Notes: a model not told the origin generated them from the sequence alone. A stretch of 64,000 nucleotides of DNA from an uncultured Collinsella sp. (GCA_900540875.1 UQHT01000003.1:62001-126000); one strand, 5' to 3'; shown: positions 26,432-36,764, counted from the stretch's first letter. Numbers and translations: made by a program.

Positions 26432-28731
26432 GCGCGACCGAGCGCGAGCACGTGATGCCTCCGCGACCCCTGATTCCGTGGACGATGGCCCTGTGTGCCG
26501 GCATGTGCGTGAGCTGCGCCTTGGTGCTCAGCATAGCCGCTGATGCGCTGCTGAGGGAGCGGGCGACGGCGGTCGGGCCGCTATGGGCCATTCCCGTTGC
26601 GGCAGCGGTTTTCGTTGTGCTGGCTCACTCTTGTGCGCGGCTTGCTCCTTTGAAGCGGTGGCTGTATGCCGCGTCCGCCGGTCTCGTGGCGGGAGCGGTC
26701 GTCTCGGCGTGGTGGGCTGTGGGTGTGCTCAGCGCCTCGAAGGCGCTCGACGGTCGAGCGGCAAGCGGCCTCGAGTTTGTCGTGCAGGGTGATCCATCCA
26801 TAAACGACGACGTGTATTCCTATACCTGTGAGGCACGCGCGGACGGTAAGAACTTGGCAACGGTTCGCCTATCGTGTGATCGTGAGCTCAAGGTCGGGGC
26901 GCACGTGCGTGTTATCGGTCGCGTTTCGCGTTTTGAGAACGATGCATATGGACGATCGCGCGTGCTCCGAGGCGAGGTGCGTAAGGTTAAAGCCGTTCGG
27001 ATTGTGTCGGTCGATGAGGGTTCTCCGGGGCCGCTGCTTCGGCTGCGAAATGGGCTGCTTGCGTCCATCGCGCCTGCGACCGACCCGGCGCGTGCGCTCA
27101 TAGCCGGTGTCGTCTGCGGTCGTTCGGCCGAGCTGCGCGCCCAGCCGGCGGGCGACTGGTTTTCGGTGACGGGAACGGCACATCTTATCGCCGTCTCGGG
27201 CAGCCATTTGGCTATCGTGGGGTTTGTAATCGAGGGCGTATTGCAAAAGACTCGGTGCTCACGTGGTCTTCAGCGGGCGATATTGGCGATAACGCTTGTG
27301 GGCTACGCTGCATTTACGGGCGCGTCTCCCTCGGCCGTGCGCGCGTGCTGCATGGTGTTCGCGACGCTTGTCGTAAACGGCGCGGGGCGTCGCCGGCACG
27401 GCCTTTCGGCGCTCTTCGCAACCATGTCCATCTTTGTGCTACTGCGGCCGACGGTGCTGTTCGAGATGGGCTTTCAGCTATCATGTGCCAGCGTCTTAGC
27501 CATTCTGTGCTTTTGCTCTTATGCGACCTACGCTTTGGGTGAGCTGGGCTTGCCATCGGGCGTTGCCGGCATGCTTTCCGTCACGCTGTGCTCGCAACTG
27601 GCGACACTTCCCATTACCGTTCCTGCCTTCGGTACGTTCTCGCTCATTGCTCCGCTGGCAAATGCGGTCCTCGGTCCGGTGGTGAGCGTACTGCTCGCTG
27701 TGTCGATCGTGTTGGTTCCCTTTTCGTTCGTGGCACCGTTGCGGACTTGGGCGCTCGTTGTGCCCATGATTGCCGCCCGTTGCGCGCTGTTCTTCGAGCA
27801 GCTGTTTGCCGCCGTGCCGGGTGCATCCGTGAATGTGCCGCCCGATAGCATGTGGATTTACTTAGTGCCGTGTTTTCTGGTGGTTCTGCTGGTCTGGTGG
27901 CCGCGTCCCCGTGCACGTCCTATGGCGGTGGGGCTTGTATGCCTGGTGCTTTTGGCTGCGATTCCGTACGTCTACTGGGATCGATTCGCTCCGCCTTCGG
28001 TGACGGTGCTCGATGTGGGCCAGGCCGATGCGATTCTTATCCGCCAGGGCGGCGCAGTTGCGCTCGTCGACTGCGGACTCGACGAGCGCGTGGTGGCGGC
28101 GTTGGTTCGCAATAACGTGCACCATATCGACGCCGTCTTTGTGACGCATTGGGATGAGGACCACTGGGGTGGTCTGCCTGCCGTGCTCGAACAGTTTTCG
28201 GTCGGAACGATTACCGTGGCCGCGGATGCGCTGGAGGATGCTCCTGCCGAGGTATTGAACCGACCTGGCGTGGAGTATCGGCAGGTGCGCCGTGGGGATA
28301 TGGTCGACATCGGCTCATTTTGCGCCCGCGTGATGTGGCCATTCGAGTCCGTGGATGGCGAGGGAAATGAGGACTCGCTTGTCCTTCTGCTCTCTTATGT
28401 TCAGGAAGGCAAGGGCCTGCGTATGCTCCTCACCGGTGATGCCGAGCTCGACCAAGAGCGGGAATTCGTGCAGGAGGTGGGGGACATCGATGTCCTTAAA
28501 CTTGGGCATCACGGCTCCAAGGTTTCAGTCGATGGTGAGTTGCTGGACGTCCTGAAGCCCGAGCTTTCCCTCGCGAGCGCGGGCGAGGGGAATCGATACG
28601 GCCATCCGTCCGATGCCTGCATCGATGCCGTGAAGGAAGCGGGTGGTGTGTTCGCGTGTACCATCGAACATGGAGACATTACCGTCACACCGACTGCGAA
28701 TGGCTTTGCGATGCGATGCCAGCTACCGTGA
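26428..28731 (+). CDS. comEC: ComEC/Rec2 family DNA uptake channel
   Basis: Membrane channel for single-stranded DNA entry, 767 residues. The N-terminal half has hydrophobic helices and the Competence-domain block SVTGTAHLIAVSGSHLAIVG; the C-terminal third is a metallo-beta-lactamase-like domain with VTHWDEDHWGG, LGHHGSKVS and LDVGQADAILI. ATG at 26428 overlaps the comEA stop. Together with ComEA and ComFC-type proteins elsewhere it would permit DNA uptake; no pilus genes are in this window. Several single codons are rarer here than in neighbours but the frame is intact. Confidence 0.94.
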   Translation: MSATEREHVMPPRPLIPWTMALCAGMCVSCALVLSIAADALLRERATAVGPLWAIPVAAAVFVVLAHSCARLAPLKRWLYAASAGLVAGAVVSAWWAVGVLSASKALDGRAASGLEFVVQGDPSINDDVYSYTCEARADGKNLATVRLSCDRELKVGAHVRVIGRVSRFENDAYGRSRVLRGEVRKVKAVRIVSVDEGSPGPLLRLRNGLLASIAPATDPARALIAGVVCGRSAELRAQPAGDWFSVTGTAHLIAVSGSHLAIVGFVIEGVLQKTRCSRGLQRAILAITLVGYAAFTGASPSAVRACCMVFATLVVNGAGRRRHGLSALFATMSIFVLLRPTVLFEMGFQLSCASVLAILCFCSYATYALGELGLPSGVAGMLSVTLCSQLATLPITVPAFGTFSLIAPLANAVLGPVVSVLLAVSIVLVPFSFVAPLRTWALVVPMIAARCALFFEQLFAAVPGASVNVPPDSMWIYLVPCFLVVLLVWWPRPRARPMAVGLVCLVLLAAIPYVYWDRFAPPSVTVLDVGQADAILIRQGGAVALVDCGLDERVVAALVRNNVHHIDAVFVTHWDEDHWGGLPAVLEQFSVGTITVAADALEDAPAEVLNRPGVEYRQVRRGDMVDIGSFCARVMWPFESVDGEGNEDSLVLLLSYVQEGKGLRMLLTGDAELDQEREFVQEVGDIDVLKLGHHGSKVSVDGELLDVLKPELSLASAGEGNRYGHPSDACIDAVKEAGGVFACTIEHGDITVTPTANGFAMRCQLP

Positions 28732-28739
28732 CGACGTCG

Positions 28740-28769
28740 TTGGCGTGTGGTGGGCCCCTGGGCTAGAAT
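28740..28769 (+). promoter_or_regulatory. Candidate promoter of holA
   Basis: TTGGCG (28740-28745) and TAGAAT (28764-28769) are 18 bases apart, just after comEC and 40 bases before the holA start. Confidence 0.5.
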
Positions 28770-28809
28770 GGCACGGAACGAATACGAAGGCCTGCGGGAG
28801 GGGAGCGCA

Positions 28810-29772
28810 ATGTCCGAAACCGGTTTGCTGCCGGCATATCTGATCGTCGGTACCGACGGAGTTAAGCGCGACCACGCCGTCTCGCGTATGAAAGCGCGTC
28901 TGGAAAAATCGGGTATGGTCGAGTTCAACCTCGACGAGCGAGACATGACCAAGGACCCCGATATCGAGTCCATTATCGGATCGCTTAACACCTTTCCGAT
29001 GGGCAGCGAGTTTCGTCTGGTAATCCTCGATGGCTGCTCAAAGCTCGCCAAGGCGGTCTCGGAGCCGCTCGTTGGGTATCTGACGAGTCCCAGCCCAACA
29101 ACGGTCTGCCTCATCATCGCTGACTCACTTGCCAAGAATACGCGCCTGTATAAGGCAATCGCCAAGATCGACAAGAAGGCTATCGTCGATTGCTCGGGTA
29201 CCAAGCGCTGGGAACTGCCGCGCCGTGTTCAGCAGATGGCGACGCAGCGCGGTAAGTCGATTTCGACGGCGGCCGCCGAGGAGCTCGTCTCGCGTTCGGG
29301 CGAAAACACGCGCATGCTCGATAACGACTTGGCCAAGCTTGCCCAGATGGTCGAGTCGCCCCAGATTGAACTTGCCGATGTTGATCGCTGGATTGTACGT
29401 ACGGCCGAGGTCCAACCCTGGGACTTCCTCAACGCCGTCTCGGCTCGCGATATGCGGCGTTCGCTCGAGCTCTTTAAGCTCCTGCCCTCCAAGAGCTACG
29501 TGTGGACTTACACATTGCTGTGCGGTCGCATTCGCGAGCTTATCGTCGCCAAGGCGCTCGACGCGCGTGGGCAGGGTCGCGAGCTGGCCGCAACGCTCAA
29601 GCTCCAGTCCTGGCAGGTCAAGAATCACCTTACCTGGGCGCGTCGTTTTTCGATGACCGAGCTCGTCGCAGCGCTCGAGGGTGCCGTTGATGTGGAGCTC
29701 GCGCTCAAGGGTTCGGCCGATTCTCAGACGGCGCTTTTGCTCTGGATTACGAACATCTTGAGAAAATCGTGA
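28810..29772 (+). CDS. holA: DNA polymerase III delta subunit
   Basis: Clamp-loader subunit that opens the sliding clamp; 320 residues. The sequence has the AAA-like N-terminal part (AYLIVGTDGVKRDHAVSRM, no Walker A lysine, as is usual for delta), FNLDERD, and the C-terminal collar helices with KLKLQSWQVKNH-type ending (LKLQSWQVKNHLTWAR). ATG at 28810 is preceded by GGGAGGGGAG. It lies between comEC and rpsT, the usual order in Gram-positive genomes. Confidence 0.9.
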   Translation: MSETGLLPAYLIVGTDGVKRDHAVSRMKARLEKSGMVEFNLDERDMTKDPDIESIIGSLNTFPMGSEFRLVILDGCSKLAKAVSEPLVGYLTSPSPTTVCLIIADSLAKNTRLYKAIAKIDKKAIVDCSGTKRWELPRRVQQMATQRGKSISTAAAEELVSRSGENTRMLDNDLAKLAQMVESPQIELADVDRWIVRTAEVQPWDFLNAVSARDMRRSLELFKLLPSKSYVWTYTLLCGRIRELIVAKALDARGQGRELAATLKLQSWQVKNHLTWARRFSMTELVAALEGAVDVELALKGSADSQTALLLWITNILRKS

Positions 29773-29821
29773 TGATACCTGCCTATTTGACAAATTCGTT
29801 CTATCCCTTTGAGAGGGAGCG

Positions 29822-29830
29822 TGCTATAGT
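29822..29830 (+). promoter_or_regulatory. Extended -10 promoter of rpsT
   Basis: TGC-TATAGT forms an extended -10 about 75 bases upstream of rpsT, sharing GTGCTATAGT with the rpmB promoter. A perfect TTGACA at 29787-29792 is too far away (32 bases) to be its -35. Confidence 0.5.
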
Positions 29831-29905
29831 AGGCGCTTGCATGACCTCACCGTGTCTCAGAGGTGTCATACATTTTTTGCAAGGAACTCGAAAGGAACTC
29901 CAGAA

Positions 29906-30172
29906 GTGGCAAACATCAAGTCTCAGAAGAAGCGTATCCGCACCAATGAGGCAGCTCGCATGCGTAACAAGGCTGTCAAGTCCGAGCTCAAGACGCTGAC
30001 CAAGCACGTCCAGTCCGCCGTCGCCGAGGGCGACGCCGAGAAGGCCCAGGCTGCCCTCAAGACCGTTACCAAGCGTCTCGACATGGCTGCCGCCAAGCAT
30101 GTTATCCACAAGAACCAGGCTTCCAACCGCAAGTCCGGTCTTGCCAAGCTCGTGAACAGCATCAACGCCTAA
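29906..30172 (+). CDS. rpsT: 30S ribosomal protein S20
   Basis: Small-subunit protein S20, 88 residues, Lys/Ala-rich three-helix protein. [20 protein letters not shown] is diagnostic. The start is GTG at 29906, nine bases after GAAAGGA; an earlier in-frame codon at 29837 would add 23 non-homologous residues. GTG as start may keep expression in check. It is a single-gene unit with its own terminator. Confidence 0.96.
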   Translation: MANIKSQKKRIRTNEAARMRNKAVKSELKTLTKHVQSAVAEGDAEKAQAALKTVTKRLDMAAAKHVIHKNQASNRKSGLAKLVNSINA

Positions 30173-30207
30173 GTTGTAAATTTCACACTACACAGATTAC
30201 GCGCATA

Positions 30208-30243
30208 AATGGAGCCTGTTTTATGGAACAGGCTCCATTTTTT
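30208..30243 (+). terminator. Terminator after rpsT
   Basis: AATGGAGCCTGTT (30208-30220) pairs perfectly with AACAGGCTCCATT (30227-30239), followed by a T run to 30243. Confidence 0.94.
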
Positions 30244-30268
30244 GTACCGCTCGGGTAAGATAGTCCGC

Positions 30269-32080
30269 ATGAATACTTCAATTGACATTTCCCACATCCG
30301 CAACTTCTCAATCGTTGCGCACATTGACCATGGCAAGTCTACGATCAGCGACCGCATCCTCGAGCTCACCCATACCGTCGACGAGCGCGACATGGAGTCG
30401 CAGCTGCTCGACACCATGGATATCGAGCGCGAGCGCGGCATCACGATCAAGTCCAATGCCGTCCGCGTTTCCTATGACGCCGACGATGGTGAGACGTATC
30501 AGTTCAATCTGATCGATACGCCGGGCCACGTGGACTTTACCTATGAGGTCTCGCGCTCGCTGGCCGCCTGCGAAGGCGCGGTGCTCGTCGTCGACGCCAC
30601 GCAGGGCGTCGAGGCGCAGACCGTCTCCAACGCGACGCTCGCCATGAACGCCAATCTGGACATTGTGCCCGCCATCAACAAGATCGACCTGCCCTCGGCC
30701 CATCCCGACGAGGTTAAGACCGAGATCGAGGACGACCTGGCGATTCCCGCCGATGATGCCGTGTGCGTCTCGGGCAAGACCGGCGAGGGCATTCACGATC
30801 TGCTGGAGTCCATCGTCTTTTTGATTTCGCCGCCTAAGGGCGATGCAAACGCTCCGCTCAAAGCGCTCATTTTGGATTCGTACTTTGACGAGTATCGCGG
30901 TGTGGTGGCTACGGTGCGCGTCTTCGATGGTTCCATCAAAAAGGGCGATACCCTGCTTATGATGCAGGCCAAGGGCGACTTTTTGGTCGACGGCGTGGGC
31001 GTCAAGCGTCCTGCCGAGACCCCGGTCGACGCGCTGACCGTCGGCGAGGTTGGCTATGTGGTCACGGGTCTGAAGGACCCCGAGGCTGTGCGCGTGGGCG
31101 ATACCCTTACGTGGGCTTCGAACCCCTGCCCCGAGCCTCTGCCGGGCTACCGCGAGGCCAAGCCCATGGTCTACACGGGCCTGTTCCCGATCGACAACAA
31201 GGACTACGAGAACCTGCGTGACGCCCTCGATAAGCTGCACGTCAACGACCCGTCGTTGGTGTGGGAGCCCGAGACCTCGGTGGCGCTCGGCTTTGGCTTC
31301 CGCGTGGGCTTCCTGGGCCTGCTGCACATGGAAGTCGTCAAGGAACGCCTGGAGCGCGAGTTCAACCTGGACCTCATTGCCACGAGTCCCTCGGTCGACT
31401 ATCACGTCTACAAGACCGACGGCGAAATGATCGATGTCCGCAGTCCGCAGGACCTTCCCGAGGCCACACGCATCGATCGTATCGAGGAACCCTACCTCAA
31501 GGCAAAGATCATCTGCCCGCCTGAGTACACGGGTGCCGTCATGCAGCTCGCCATCGAGCACCGCGGCGTCACAACCGACATGATCCACCTGACGAGCAAA
31601 TCGGTCGAGATGCGCTTCGATATGCCGCTCGCCGAGCTCATCTTGGACTTCTTCGATCAGCTCAAGAGCCGCACCAAGGGTTACGCCTCGCTCGACTATG
31701 AGTTCAACGAATATCGCCCCTCTGAGCTCGTCAAGCTCGACATCCTGCTTTCGGGCGACGAGGTGGACGCGCTTTCGTTTATCGTCCATAAGGACAAGGC
31801 ATATGGCCTGGCCCGTGGCCTGTGCGACAAGCTCAAGGAGATCATCCCGCGTCAGCTGTTCGAGGTGCCCATCCAGGGTGCTATCGGCAACAAGATCATC
31901 GCCCGTTCCACCGTCAAGGCGCGTCGCAAGGACGTTCTTGCTAAGTGCTACGGCGGCGATATCTCGCGTAAGCGCAAGCTGCTCGAGAAGCAGAAAGAGG
32001 GCAAGAAGCGTATGAAGGCCATCGGATCGGTCGAGGTCCCGCAGGAGGCCTTTATGGCGATCCTCAAGGTGGACGAGTAG
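30269..32080 (+). CDS. lepA: Elongation factor 4 (LepA)
   Basis: Ribosome back-translocation GTPase, 603 residues. G1 is [10 protein letters not shown]2 region RERGITIK, G3 DTPGHVDF, G4 NKIDLP. The EF-4-specific C-terminal domain is present ([19 protein letters not shown] and [21 protein letters not shown] text). ATG at 30269 was chosen because the more distant in-frame start lies inside the rpsT terminator. dusB follows after four bases and hemW after that, so the three probably form one unit. Confidence 0.97.
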   Translation: MNTSIDISHIRNFSIVAHIDHGKSTISDRILELTHTVDERDMESQLLDTMDIERERGITIKSNAVRVSYDADDGETYQFNLIDTPGHVDFTYEVSRSLAACEGAVLVVDATQGVEAQTVSNATLAMNANLDIVPAINKIDLPSAHPDEVKTEIEDDLAIPADDAVCVSGKTGEGIHDLLESIVFLISPPKGDANAPLKALILDSYFDEYRGVVATVRVFDGSIKKGDTLLMMQAKGDFLVDGVGVKRPAETPVDALTVGEVGYVVTGLKDPEAVRVGDTLTWASNPCPEPLPGYREAKPMVYTGLFPIDNKDYENLRDALDKLHVNDPSLVWEPETSVALGFGFRVGFLGLLHMEVVKERLEREFNLDLIATSPSVDYHVYKTDGEMIDVRSPQDLPEATRIDRIEEPYLKAKIICPPEYTGAVMQLAIEHRGVTTDMIHLTSKSVEMRFDMPLAELILDFFDQLKSRTKGYASLDYEFNEYRPSELVKLDILLSGDEVDALSFIVHKDKAYGLARGLCDKLKEIIPRQLFEVPIQGAIGNKIIARSTVKARRKDVLAKCYGGDISRKRKLLEKQKEGKKRMKAIGSVEVPQEAFMAILKVDE

Positions 32081-32084
32081 GTCT

Positions 32085-33128
32085 ATGGCTCTTTCCGAAT
32101 ATAGTCTGCGGCTGCTGGGCGCCTATGCCGAGCAGCCGTTCCTTATGGCTCCCATGGCGGGCGTGACCGACCCTGCCTATCGCATCATGTGTCGCCGCCG
32201 CGGTGCCAACCTTGCCTACAGCGAGATGGTGAGCGTGGCAGGCCTTGCCTATGCCAGTAATAAGACGTGGCGCCTGGTGCTACCGGCCGACGAGGAGCAG
32301 CAGATTTGCGTGCAGCTCTTTGGCTCCAAGCCCGATCAGTTTGCGAGCGCCGTCGCCGCCGTCGAGGAGCGCGTTGGCGATCGCCTGTCATTGATTGATA
32401 TCAACATGGCCTGTCCGGCTCGCAAGGTCGTTACCAAGGGCGAGGGCTCGGCGCTTATGCGCACGCCCGACCTGGCCGAAAGAATCGTCGAGGCAGCGGT
32501 GGGCGCGGCGCATGTTCCCGTGACCGTGAAGATCCGCAAGGGCTTTTATGCCGAGGACCGCAATGCCGCGACGTTTGCCCAGATGCTTGAGGGCGCAGGG
32601 GCTGCCGCAGTCGCCGTGCATGGTCGTTGCGCCACGCAGCTCTACACGGGCCAGGCCGATTGGTCGGTCGTCGATGAGGTTGCCGACGCTGTCGAGATTC
32701 CCGTGATTGGCTCGGGCGATGTGTTCTCGGCCGAGGACGCTGCTGAGCATCTGCACGGCTCGGGTGCCAGCGCGGTGTTTATCGCGCGCGGCATCTACGG
32801 CAATCCGTGGGTGTTCGGCGATGCCCGAGCCCTTGCACTCGATGGCACGCCGGTTCCTTCTCGCTCCTCGGTCGAGCGCCTGGAGGCTCTGCGCGAGCAC
32901 CTGACGTTGACGCACGAGCTTCTGCCGCTCATGTCGCGTGCTCGCACGTACGCAAGCTGGTACTTAAAGGGCATGCCCCATGCCGCCGCCTGGCGCGCTC
33001 AGGTGGTGCGTTGCTCTACGTACGAGGAGTTCATGGCGCTGGTCGATGATATCGAGCGCGATGTGGTGGCCTGCGAGGCCGCGCTTGCCGCCGGTGAGTC
33101 GGTGCCCGCTCATCCGCTGGAGGCTTAA
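32085..33128 (+). CDS. dusB: tRNA-dihydrouridine synthase (DusB-like)
   Basis: FMN enzyme reducing uridines in tRNA, 347 residues. The family motifs are APMAGVTDPAYR, the active Cys in NMACPARKVVTKGEGSALM, KIRKGFY, and VHGRCATQLYTGQADW; the FMN phosphate site is in PVIGSGDVFSAEDA. ATG at 32085 is four bases past lepA. The exact subfamily (DusB or DusA/C) is assigned by general similarity only. Located between lepA and hemW. Confidence 0.92.
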   Translation: MALSEYSLRLLGAYAEQPFLMAPMAGVTDPAYRIMCRRRGANLAYSEMVSVAGLAYASNKTWRLVLPADEEQQICVQLFGSKPDQFASAVAAVEERVGDRLSLIDINMACPARKVVTKGEGSALMRTPDLAERIVEAAVGAAHVPVTVKIRKGFYAEDRNAATFAQMLEGAGAAAVAVHGRCATQLYTGQADWSVVDEVADAVEIPVIGSGDVFSAEDAAEHLHGSGASAVFIARGIYGNPWVFGDARALALDGTPVPSRSSVERLEALREHLTLTHELLPLMSRARTYASWYLKGMPHAAAWRAQVVRCSTYEEFMALVDDIERDVVACEAALAAGESVPAHPLEA

Positions 33129-33130
33129 GG

Positions 33131-34363
33131 GTGGCCGTTACCGCGCTGTACGTGCACGTGCCGTTTTGCGCTCAAAAATGCCGCTATTGCGACTTTGACT
33201 CGCGCAGCTTTGCTCTGTGTGATTTGGATGCCGCGCTCGATTCCTATTTTGAGCAGCTGTATGCGCGCCTCGATTCCTTTGGCGACGCCGGGGCGCTTGC
33301 GCAGGTCCGCACGGTCTATATTGGCGGCGGCACGCCGTCACTGGCTGGGGAGCGCCTGGTGAAACTTGCCCGTCGTATCTCCATGTGGTGCAAGCCCGTT
33401 GAATTTACTTGCGAAGCCAATCCTGAGTCGCTGACCGCCGAGCTCGCCATCGCGCTTGCCGAGGCGGGTGTCACGCGCATCTCTCTGGGCGTGCAAACCC
33501 TCGACAATACCGAGCTGGCTGCTATTGGCCGCATTCACGATGCTAATCGGGCACTTGCGGCTATCGCGACGGTGAAGGACGCTGGCCTCGATCTGTCGTG
33601 CGACCTGATGTGCGGCCTACCCGGGCAGACGGCCGCAAGCTGGCGGAGCACGCTCGATGGCGTGTTGGAGGCGGCGCCTCATCATGTGTCGGTCTACCCG
33701 CTCACGCTCGAGGAGGGCACGCCACTCTATCGCATGGCGTGCCGTGACGAGTCGCTCGAGCCCGATGAGGATTTTCAGGCCGCATGCATGGACGTTGCGC
33801 GCCAGCGGCTGAGTTCGGCCGGCTACCATCCGTATGAGGTGGCGAGCTACGCGCTCGATGGGCATGAATGTGCCCATAATATCGCCTACTGGACTGGTCG
33901 GGGCTACCTGGGCCTGGGTCGTTCTGCCGCGGGCATGCTCGACGACGAGGATTTCGACCGCTTGGCTGGACTGTTTCCCGGCGTGGCTCCCCGTGGTGAC
34001 TTTCACCGCGTGCGTTTGGTACAACGCGACGATGCCGCGACGATGTTTGATGCCGAGTATCTGTCGCGGCGCGAGGCGGCGGCCGAGGACCTGATGCTCG
34101 CTTGTCGCATGACGCGCGGTGTTGATTCCGACCTGTTGGTTCGCGCGTCTCGTGTCATCCCTGCCGATGAACTGGCAGCGGCTTGTGATCGCGCTCTTGA
34201 GCTTGGGCTTGCCACTTGGGTGCCCGAGCACGGTGATACCCATGCGGGGCCTATCGCCTCTGTCGATGTCATCGCTGGCTGCTCCTGTGCCCGTCTGGCG
34301 CCGACCCATCTGGGCTGGCTCGATGGAAATGTTCTGTTCGAGCTGTTTTGGGATCTAGCTTAG
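33131..34363 (+). CDS. hemW: HemW-type radical SAM protein (coproporphyrinogen oxidase-like)
   Basis: Radical SAM heme chaperone often misnamed HemN; 410 residues. The N-terminal YVHVPFCAQKCRYCDFDS holds CxxxCxxC, with the extra aromatic and Cys spacing typical of HemW, followed by YIGGGTPS, EANPES and SLGVQTLDN. The HemN-specific extra Cys near the N-terminus is absent, favouring HemW. GTG at 33131 lies two bases past dusB. It is the normal neighbour of lepA in Gram-positive genomes, where hrcA usually comes next. Confidence 0.88.
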   Translation: MAVTALYVHVPFCAQKCRYCDFDSRSFALCDLDAALDSYFEQLYARLDSFGDAGALAQVRTVYIGGGTPSLAGERLVKLARRISMWCKPVEFTCEANPESLTAELAIALAEAGVTRISLGVQTLDNTELAAIGRIHDANRALAAIATVKDAGLDLSCDLMCGLPGQTAASWRSTLDGVLEAAPHHVSVYPLTLEEGTPLYRMACRDESLEPDEDFQAACMDVARQRLSSAGYHPYEVASYALDGHECAHNIAYWTGRGYLGLGRSAAGMLDDEDFDRLAGLFPGVAPRGDFHRVRLVQRDDAATMFDAEYLSRREAAAEDLMLACRMTRGVDSDLLVRASRVIPADELAAACDRALELGLATWVPEHGDTHAGPIASVDVIAGCSCARLAPTHLGWLDGNVLFELFWDLA

Positions 34364-34421
34364 GCCGCTCGGGTAGAATTACCGGAATATATACGCTGCT
34401 GTGAGCAGGAGGTTGCCGCGC

Positions 34422-35525
34422 ATGGCGACGATGAACGAAAAAGATTACTACGAGATTCTGGGTGTCTCCAAGGACGCCACCTCGCGTGATATTCAAAAGG
34501 CCTTCCAGCAAAAGGCCCGTAAGCTCCATCCGGACGTCAATAAAGAGCCGGATGCCGAGGAAAAGTTTAAAGAGGTTTCCGAGGCCTACGCCGTGCTTTC
34601 GGATGAACAAAAACGTGCGCGCTACGACGCCATGCGTTCTGGCAATCCCTTTGCCGGTGCTCCTACGGCTTCGCCCTATGGTGGCGGCTACGCCGGCAGC
34701 ACGGGCTATGGCAATCCCTTTGAGGGCGGCTTTCCCTTTGGTGGCGCCTGGGGCCAGCAGCGTCGCGGCCAGGCTGCCTACAATCCCGAGAACGGCGCCA
34801 ACGTGGTCGTCGATATCAAACTCGACGCCAAGGAGGCCAAGGGCGGTGCCCGCAAGACCGTCCGCTACACGCGCTTCGATACCTGTGGTCACTGCGGCGG
34901 CTCGGGCTCCGTTTCGTCCGAGCATGCACATACCTGCCCGAGCTGCGGTGGCCGCGGCCACATCGACGTCGACCTGTCCTTCCTGTTTGGTGCGGGCACG
35001 TTCCAGTCGGTCTGTCCCGAGTGCGGCGGTTCCGGTAAAGTCGTGGCCGATCCCTGCCCTGATTGCGGTGGCAGCGGTCGTACTCGCGTAACCTCCGAGC
35101 AGACGATTGAGTTTCCTGCCGGCACGCACGATGGCGACGAGGTCCGCATTAGCGGCATGGGCCATGCTGGCACTAACGGTGCCGCGGGCGGCGACTTGGT
35201 CGGCCGCGCCCATGTTGAGGCCGAGCGCTTGGAAGGCAAGGCCCGTACTGGCTTTTACCTGATGGGCATCGTGGCGCCGTTTTTGGTGCTGTCGGCCATC
35301 TCGGGCGTGTTCTCGGCCTTTGCCGTGATGTGCTTTATCCCCTTTACCATGGGCCTGTTCATGGTGCTTTCGGACGGTGTGCTTCATCGCAGCCTGCTGT
35401 GGTGGAAGCGCGGTGCGATGCAGTTTGCCAACGGTTTTGCCAACGGCTTCATGTTCGCGCTCGTGTCGGTTTGGTTCGCGAGCTGCTCGCAACGGGCCAT
35501 GCTTTCGCCGTATCAAATGCAATAA
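34422..35525 (+). CDS. DnaJ-like co-chaperone with C-terminal membrane helices
   Basis: A 367-residue protein: J domain at residues 1-70 with HPD at 36-38, a Gly/Phe/Ala-rich linker, then a full DnaJ zinc-finger region with four CxxCxGxG-type repeats ([32 protein letters not shown]). After only a fragment of the substrate-binding domain ([20 protein letters not shown]) the protein changes to hydrophobic helices ([20 protein letters not shown], then [13 protein letters not shown], then [12 protein letters not shown]). The second beta domain and dimer region are missing. ATG at 34422 follows AGGAGG. It lies 81 bases before a normal dnaJ, so it is likely a membrane-tethered paralogue that recruits DnaK to the membrane; this role is inferred. 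Confidence 0.8.
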   Translation: MATMNEKDYYEILGVSKDATSRDIQKAFQQKARKLHPDVNKEPDAEEKFKEVSEAYAVLSDEQKRARYDAMRSGNPFAGAPTASPYGGGYAGSTGYGNPFEGGFPFGGAWGQQRRGQAAYNPENGANVVVDIKLDAKEAKGGARKTVRYTRFDTCGHCGGSGSVSSEHAHTCPSCGGRGHIDVDLSFLFGAGTFQSVCPECGGSGKVVADPCPDCGGSGRTRVTSEQTIEFPAGTHDGDEVRISGMGHAGTNGAAGGDLVGRAHVEAERLEGKARTGFYLMGIVAPFLVLSAISGVFSAFAVMCFIPFTMGLFMVLSDGVLHRSLLWWKRGAMQFANGFANGFMFALVSVWFASCSQRAMLSPYQMQ

Positions 35526-35606
35526 CATCAAACCCTTTGTTTGCGGTCGGCCCAGCTTGGGTATAGGACGCACTGTGACAATAATGAAAGTCGGAAGGAT
35601 TCGGTC

Positions 35607-36755
35607 GTGTCGGAAAATAGGGATTACTACGAGGTGCTTGGCGTCGACAGGGATGCCGACGCGCGGACGATTAAGCGTGCGTTTCTAAAGAAGGCCCGTA
35701 CCGTACATCCGGATGTTTCGGACGATCCCGAGGCCGAGGCCAAGTTCAAGGAGCTCAACGAGGCCTATTCCGTTCTTTCCGATGAGCAGAAGCGTGCTAA
35801 CTACGACCGTTACGGCACCGCGGACGGCCCCGGTGGCTCTGGTTATGTCGACATCAACGATATCTTTGGCGGCATGGGTATGGACGACCTCTTCTCGTCG
35901 TTCTTTGGCGGTGGCGCCGGCGGTGGCGCCCGCAGCCGTCGTGAGCGTCGTCGCGGACGTGACATGGCCATCTCGCTTTCGGTGACGCTCGAGGAGGCGG
36001 CGCTCGGCTGCAAAAAGACGATCAGCTATGATCGCCTTGCTCCTTGCGAGGACTGCAACGGTACCGGTAGGGCCGAGGGTGCACAGGAAAAGCAGTGCAG
36101 TCGCTGCCACGGTACGGGCTACGTCACGACGGTTCAGCGATCGTTTTTGGGCCAGGTTCAGTCTTCCTCGCCTTGCCCCGACTGCCATGGCGAGGGCACG
36201 GTTATCGACCATCCCTGCGAGACCTGCGACGGTCAGGGCCGCACGCCTTCGCACGAAAAGATCGACATCGATATTCCCGCCGGCGTTTCGACCGGTCGCC
36301 AGCTGCGCGTGAGCGGCTTTGGCGAGGCCGGCCTTCGCGGCGAGCCTTCGGGCGACCTGATTGTCAACGTGCGCGTCGCCGACCATGAGCGCTTTAAGCG
36401 CAACGGTGATGACCTGTACCTGGTGAGCGATATCTCGATTGCGCAGGCTGCGCTCGGCTGCGAGATCGAGGTCGAGGGCATTATGCCCGACGAGGTCGTT
36501 AAGGTGACGGTTCCCGCCGGCGCCCAGTACGGCGACACCGTGAGCGTCAATAATTACGGCATGCCGCGCATTGGCGGTGGCGGTTCGCGTGGCCGCCTGA
36601 TCGTGCAACTGCGCGTGGTCGTTCCCACCAATCTTTCCAATAAGCAACGCGAGCTGCTCCGTGCTTTTGCCGATGAGATGGGCGATGACGTCGCTTCCGG
36701 TAAGAAGTCGGTGACCGACCGTATCAAGAGTGCCCTCGACGATATCCTCGATTAA
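35607..36755 (+). CDS. dnaJ: Chaperone protein DnaJ
   Basis: Type I J protein, 382 residues. HPD is at residues 34-36 (VHPDVSDD), the G/F region follows (GGAGGGARSRRERRRG), then a zinc finger of four C-x-x-C repeats (CEDCNGTG, CSRCHGTG, CPDCHGEG, CETCDGQG), the two beta domains and a C-terminal dimerisation helix. GTG at 35607 is preceded by GGAAGGA. Unlike many genomes there is no grpE, dnaK or hrcA beside it. The next gene, mtaB, follows after nine bases. Confidence 0.94.
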   Translation: MSENRDYYEVLGVDRDADARTIKRAFLKKARTVHPDVSDDPEAEAKFKELNEAYSVLSDEQKRANYDRYGTADGPGGSGYVDINDIFGGMGMDDLFSSFFGGGAGGGARSRRERRRGRDMAISLSVTLEEAALGCKKTISYDRLAPCEDCNGTGRAEGAQEKQCSRCHGTGYVTTVQRSFLGQVQSSSPCPDCHGEGTVIDHPCETCDGQGRTPSHEKIDIDIPAGVSTGRQLRVSGFGEAGLRGEPSGDLIVNVRVADHERFKRNGDDLYLVSDISIAQAALGCEIEVEGIMPDEVVKVTVPAGAQYGDTVSVNNYGMPRIGGGGSRGRLIVQLRVVVPTNLSNKQRELLRAFADEMGDDVASGKKSVTDRIKSALDDILD

Positions 36756-36764
36756 GGAGCCCGC

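Noticed and set aside
29787..29830. Perfect TTGACA as -35 of rpsT
   Set aside because: It lies 32 bases from the TATAGT -10, so the two cannot form one promoter; the extended -10 is the better reading.
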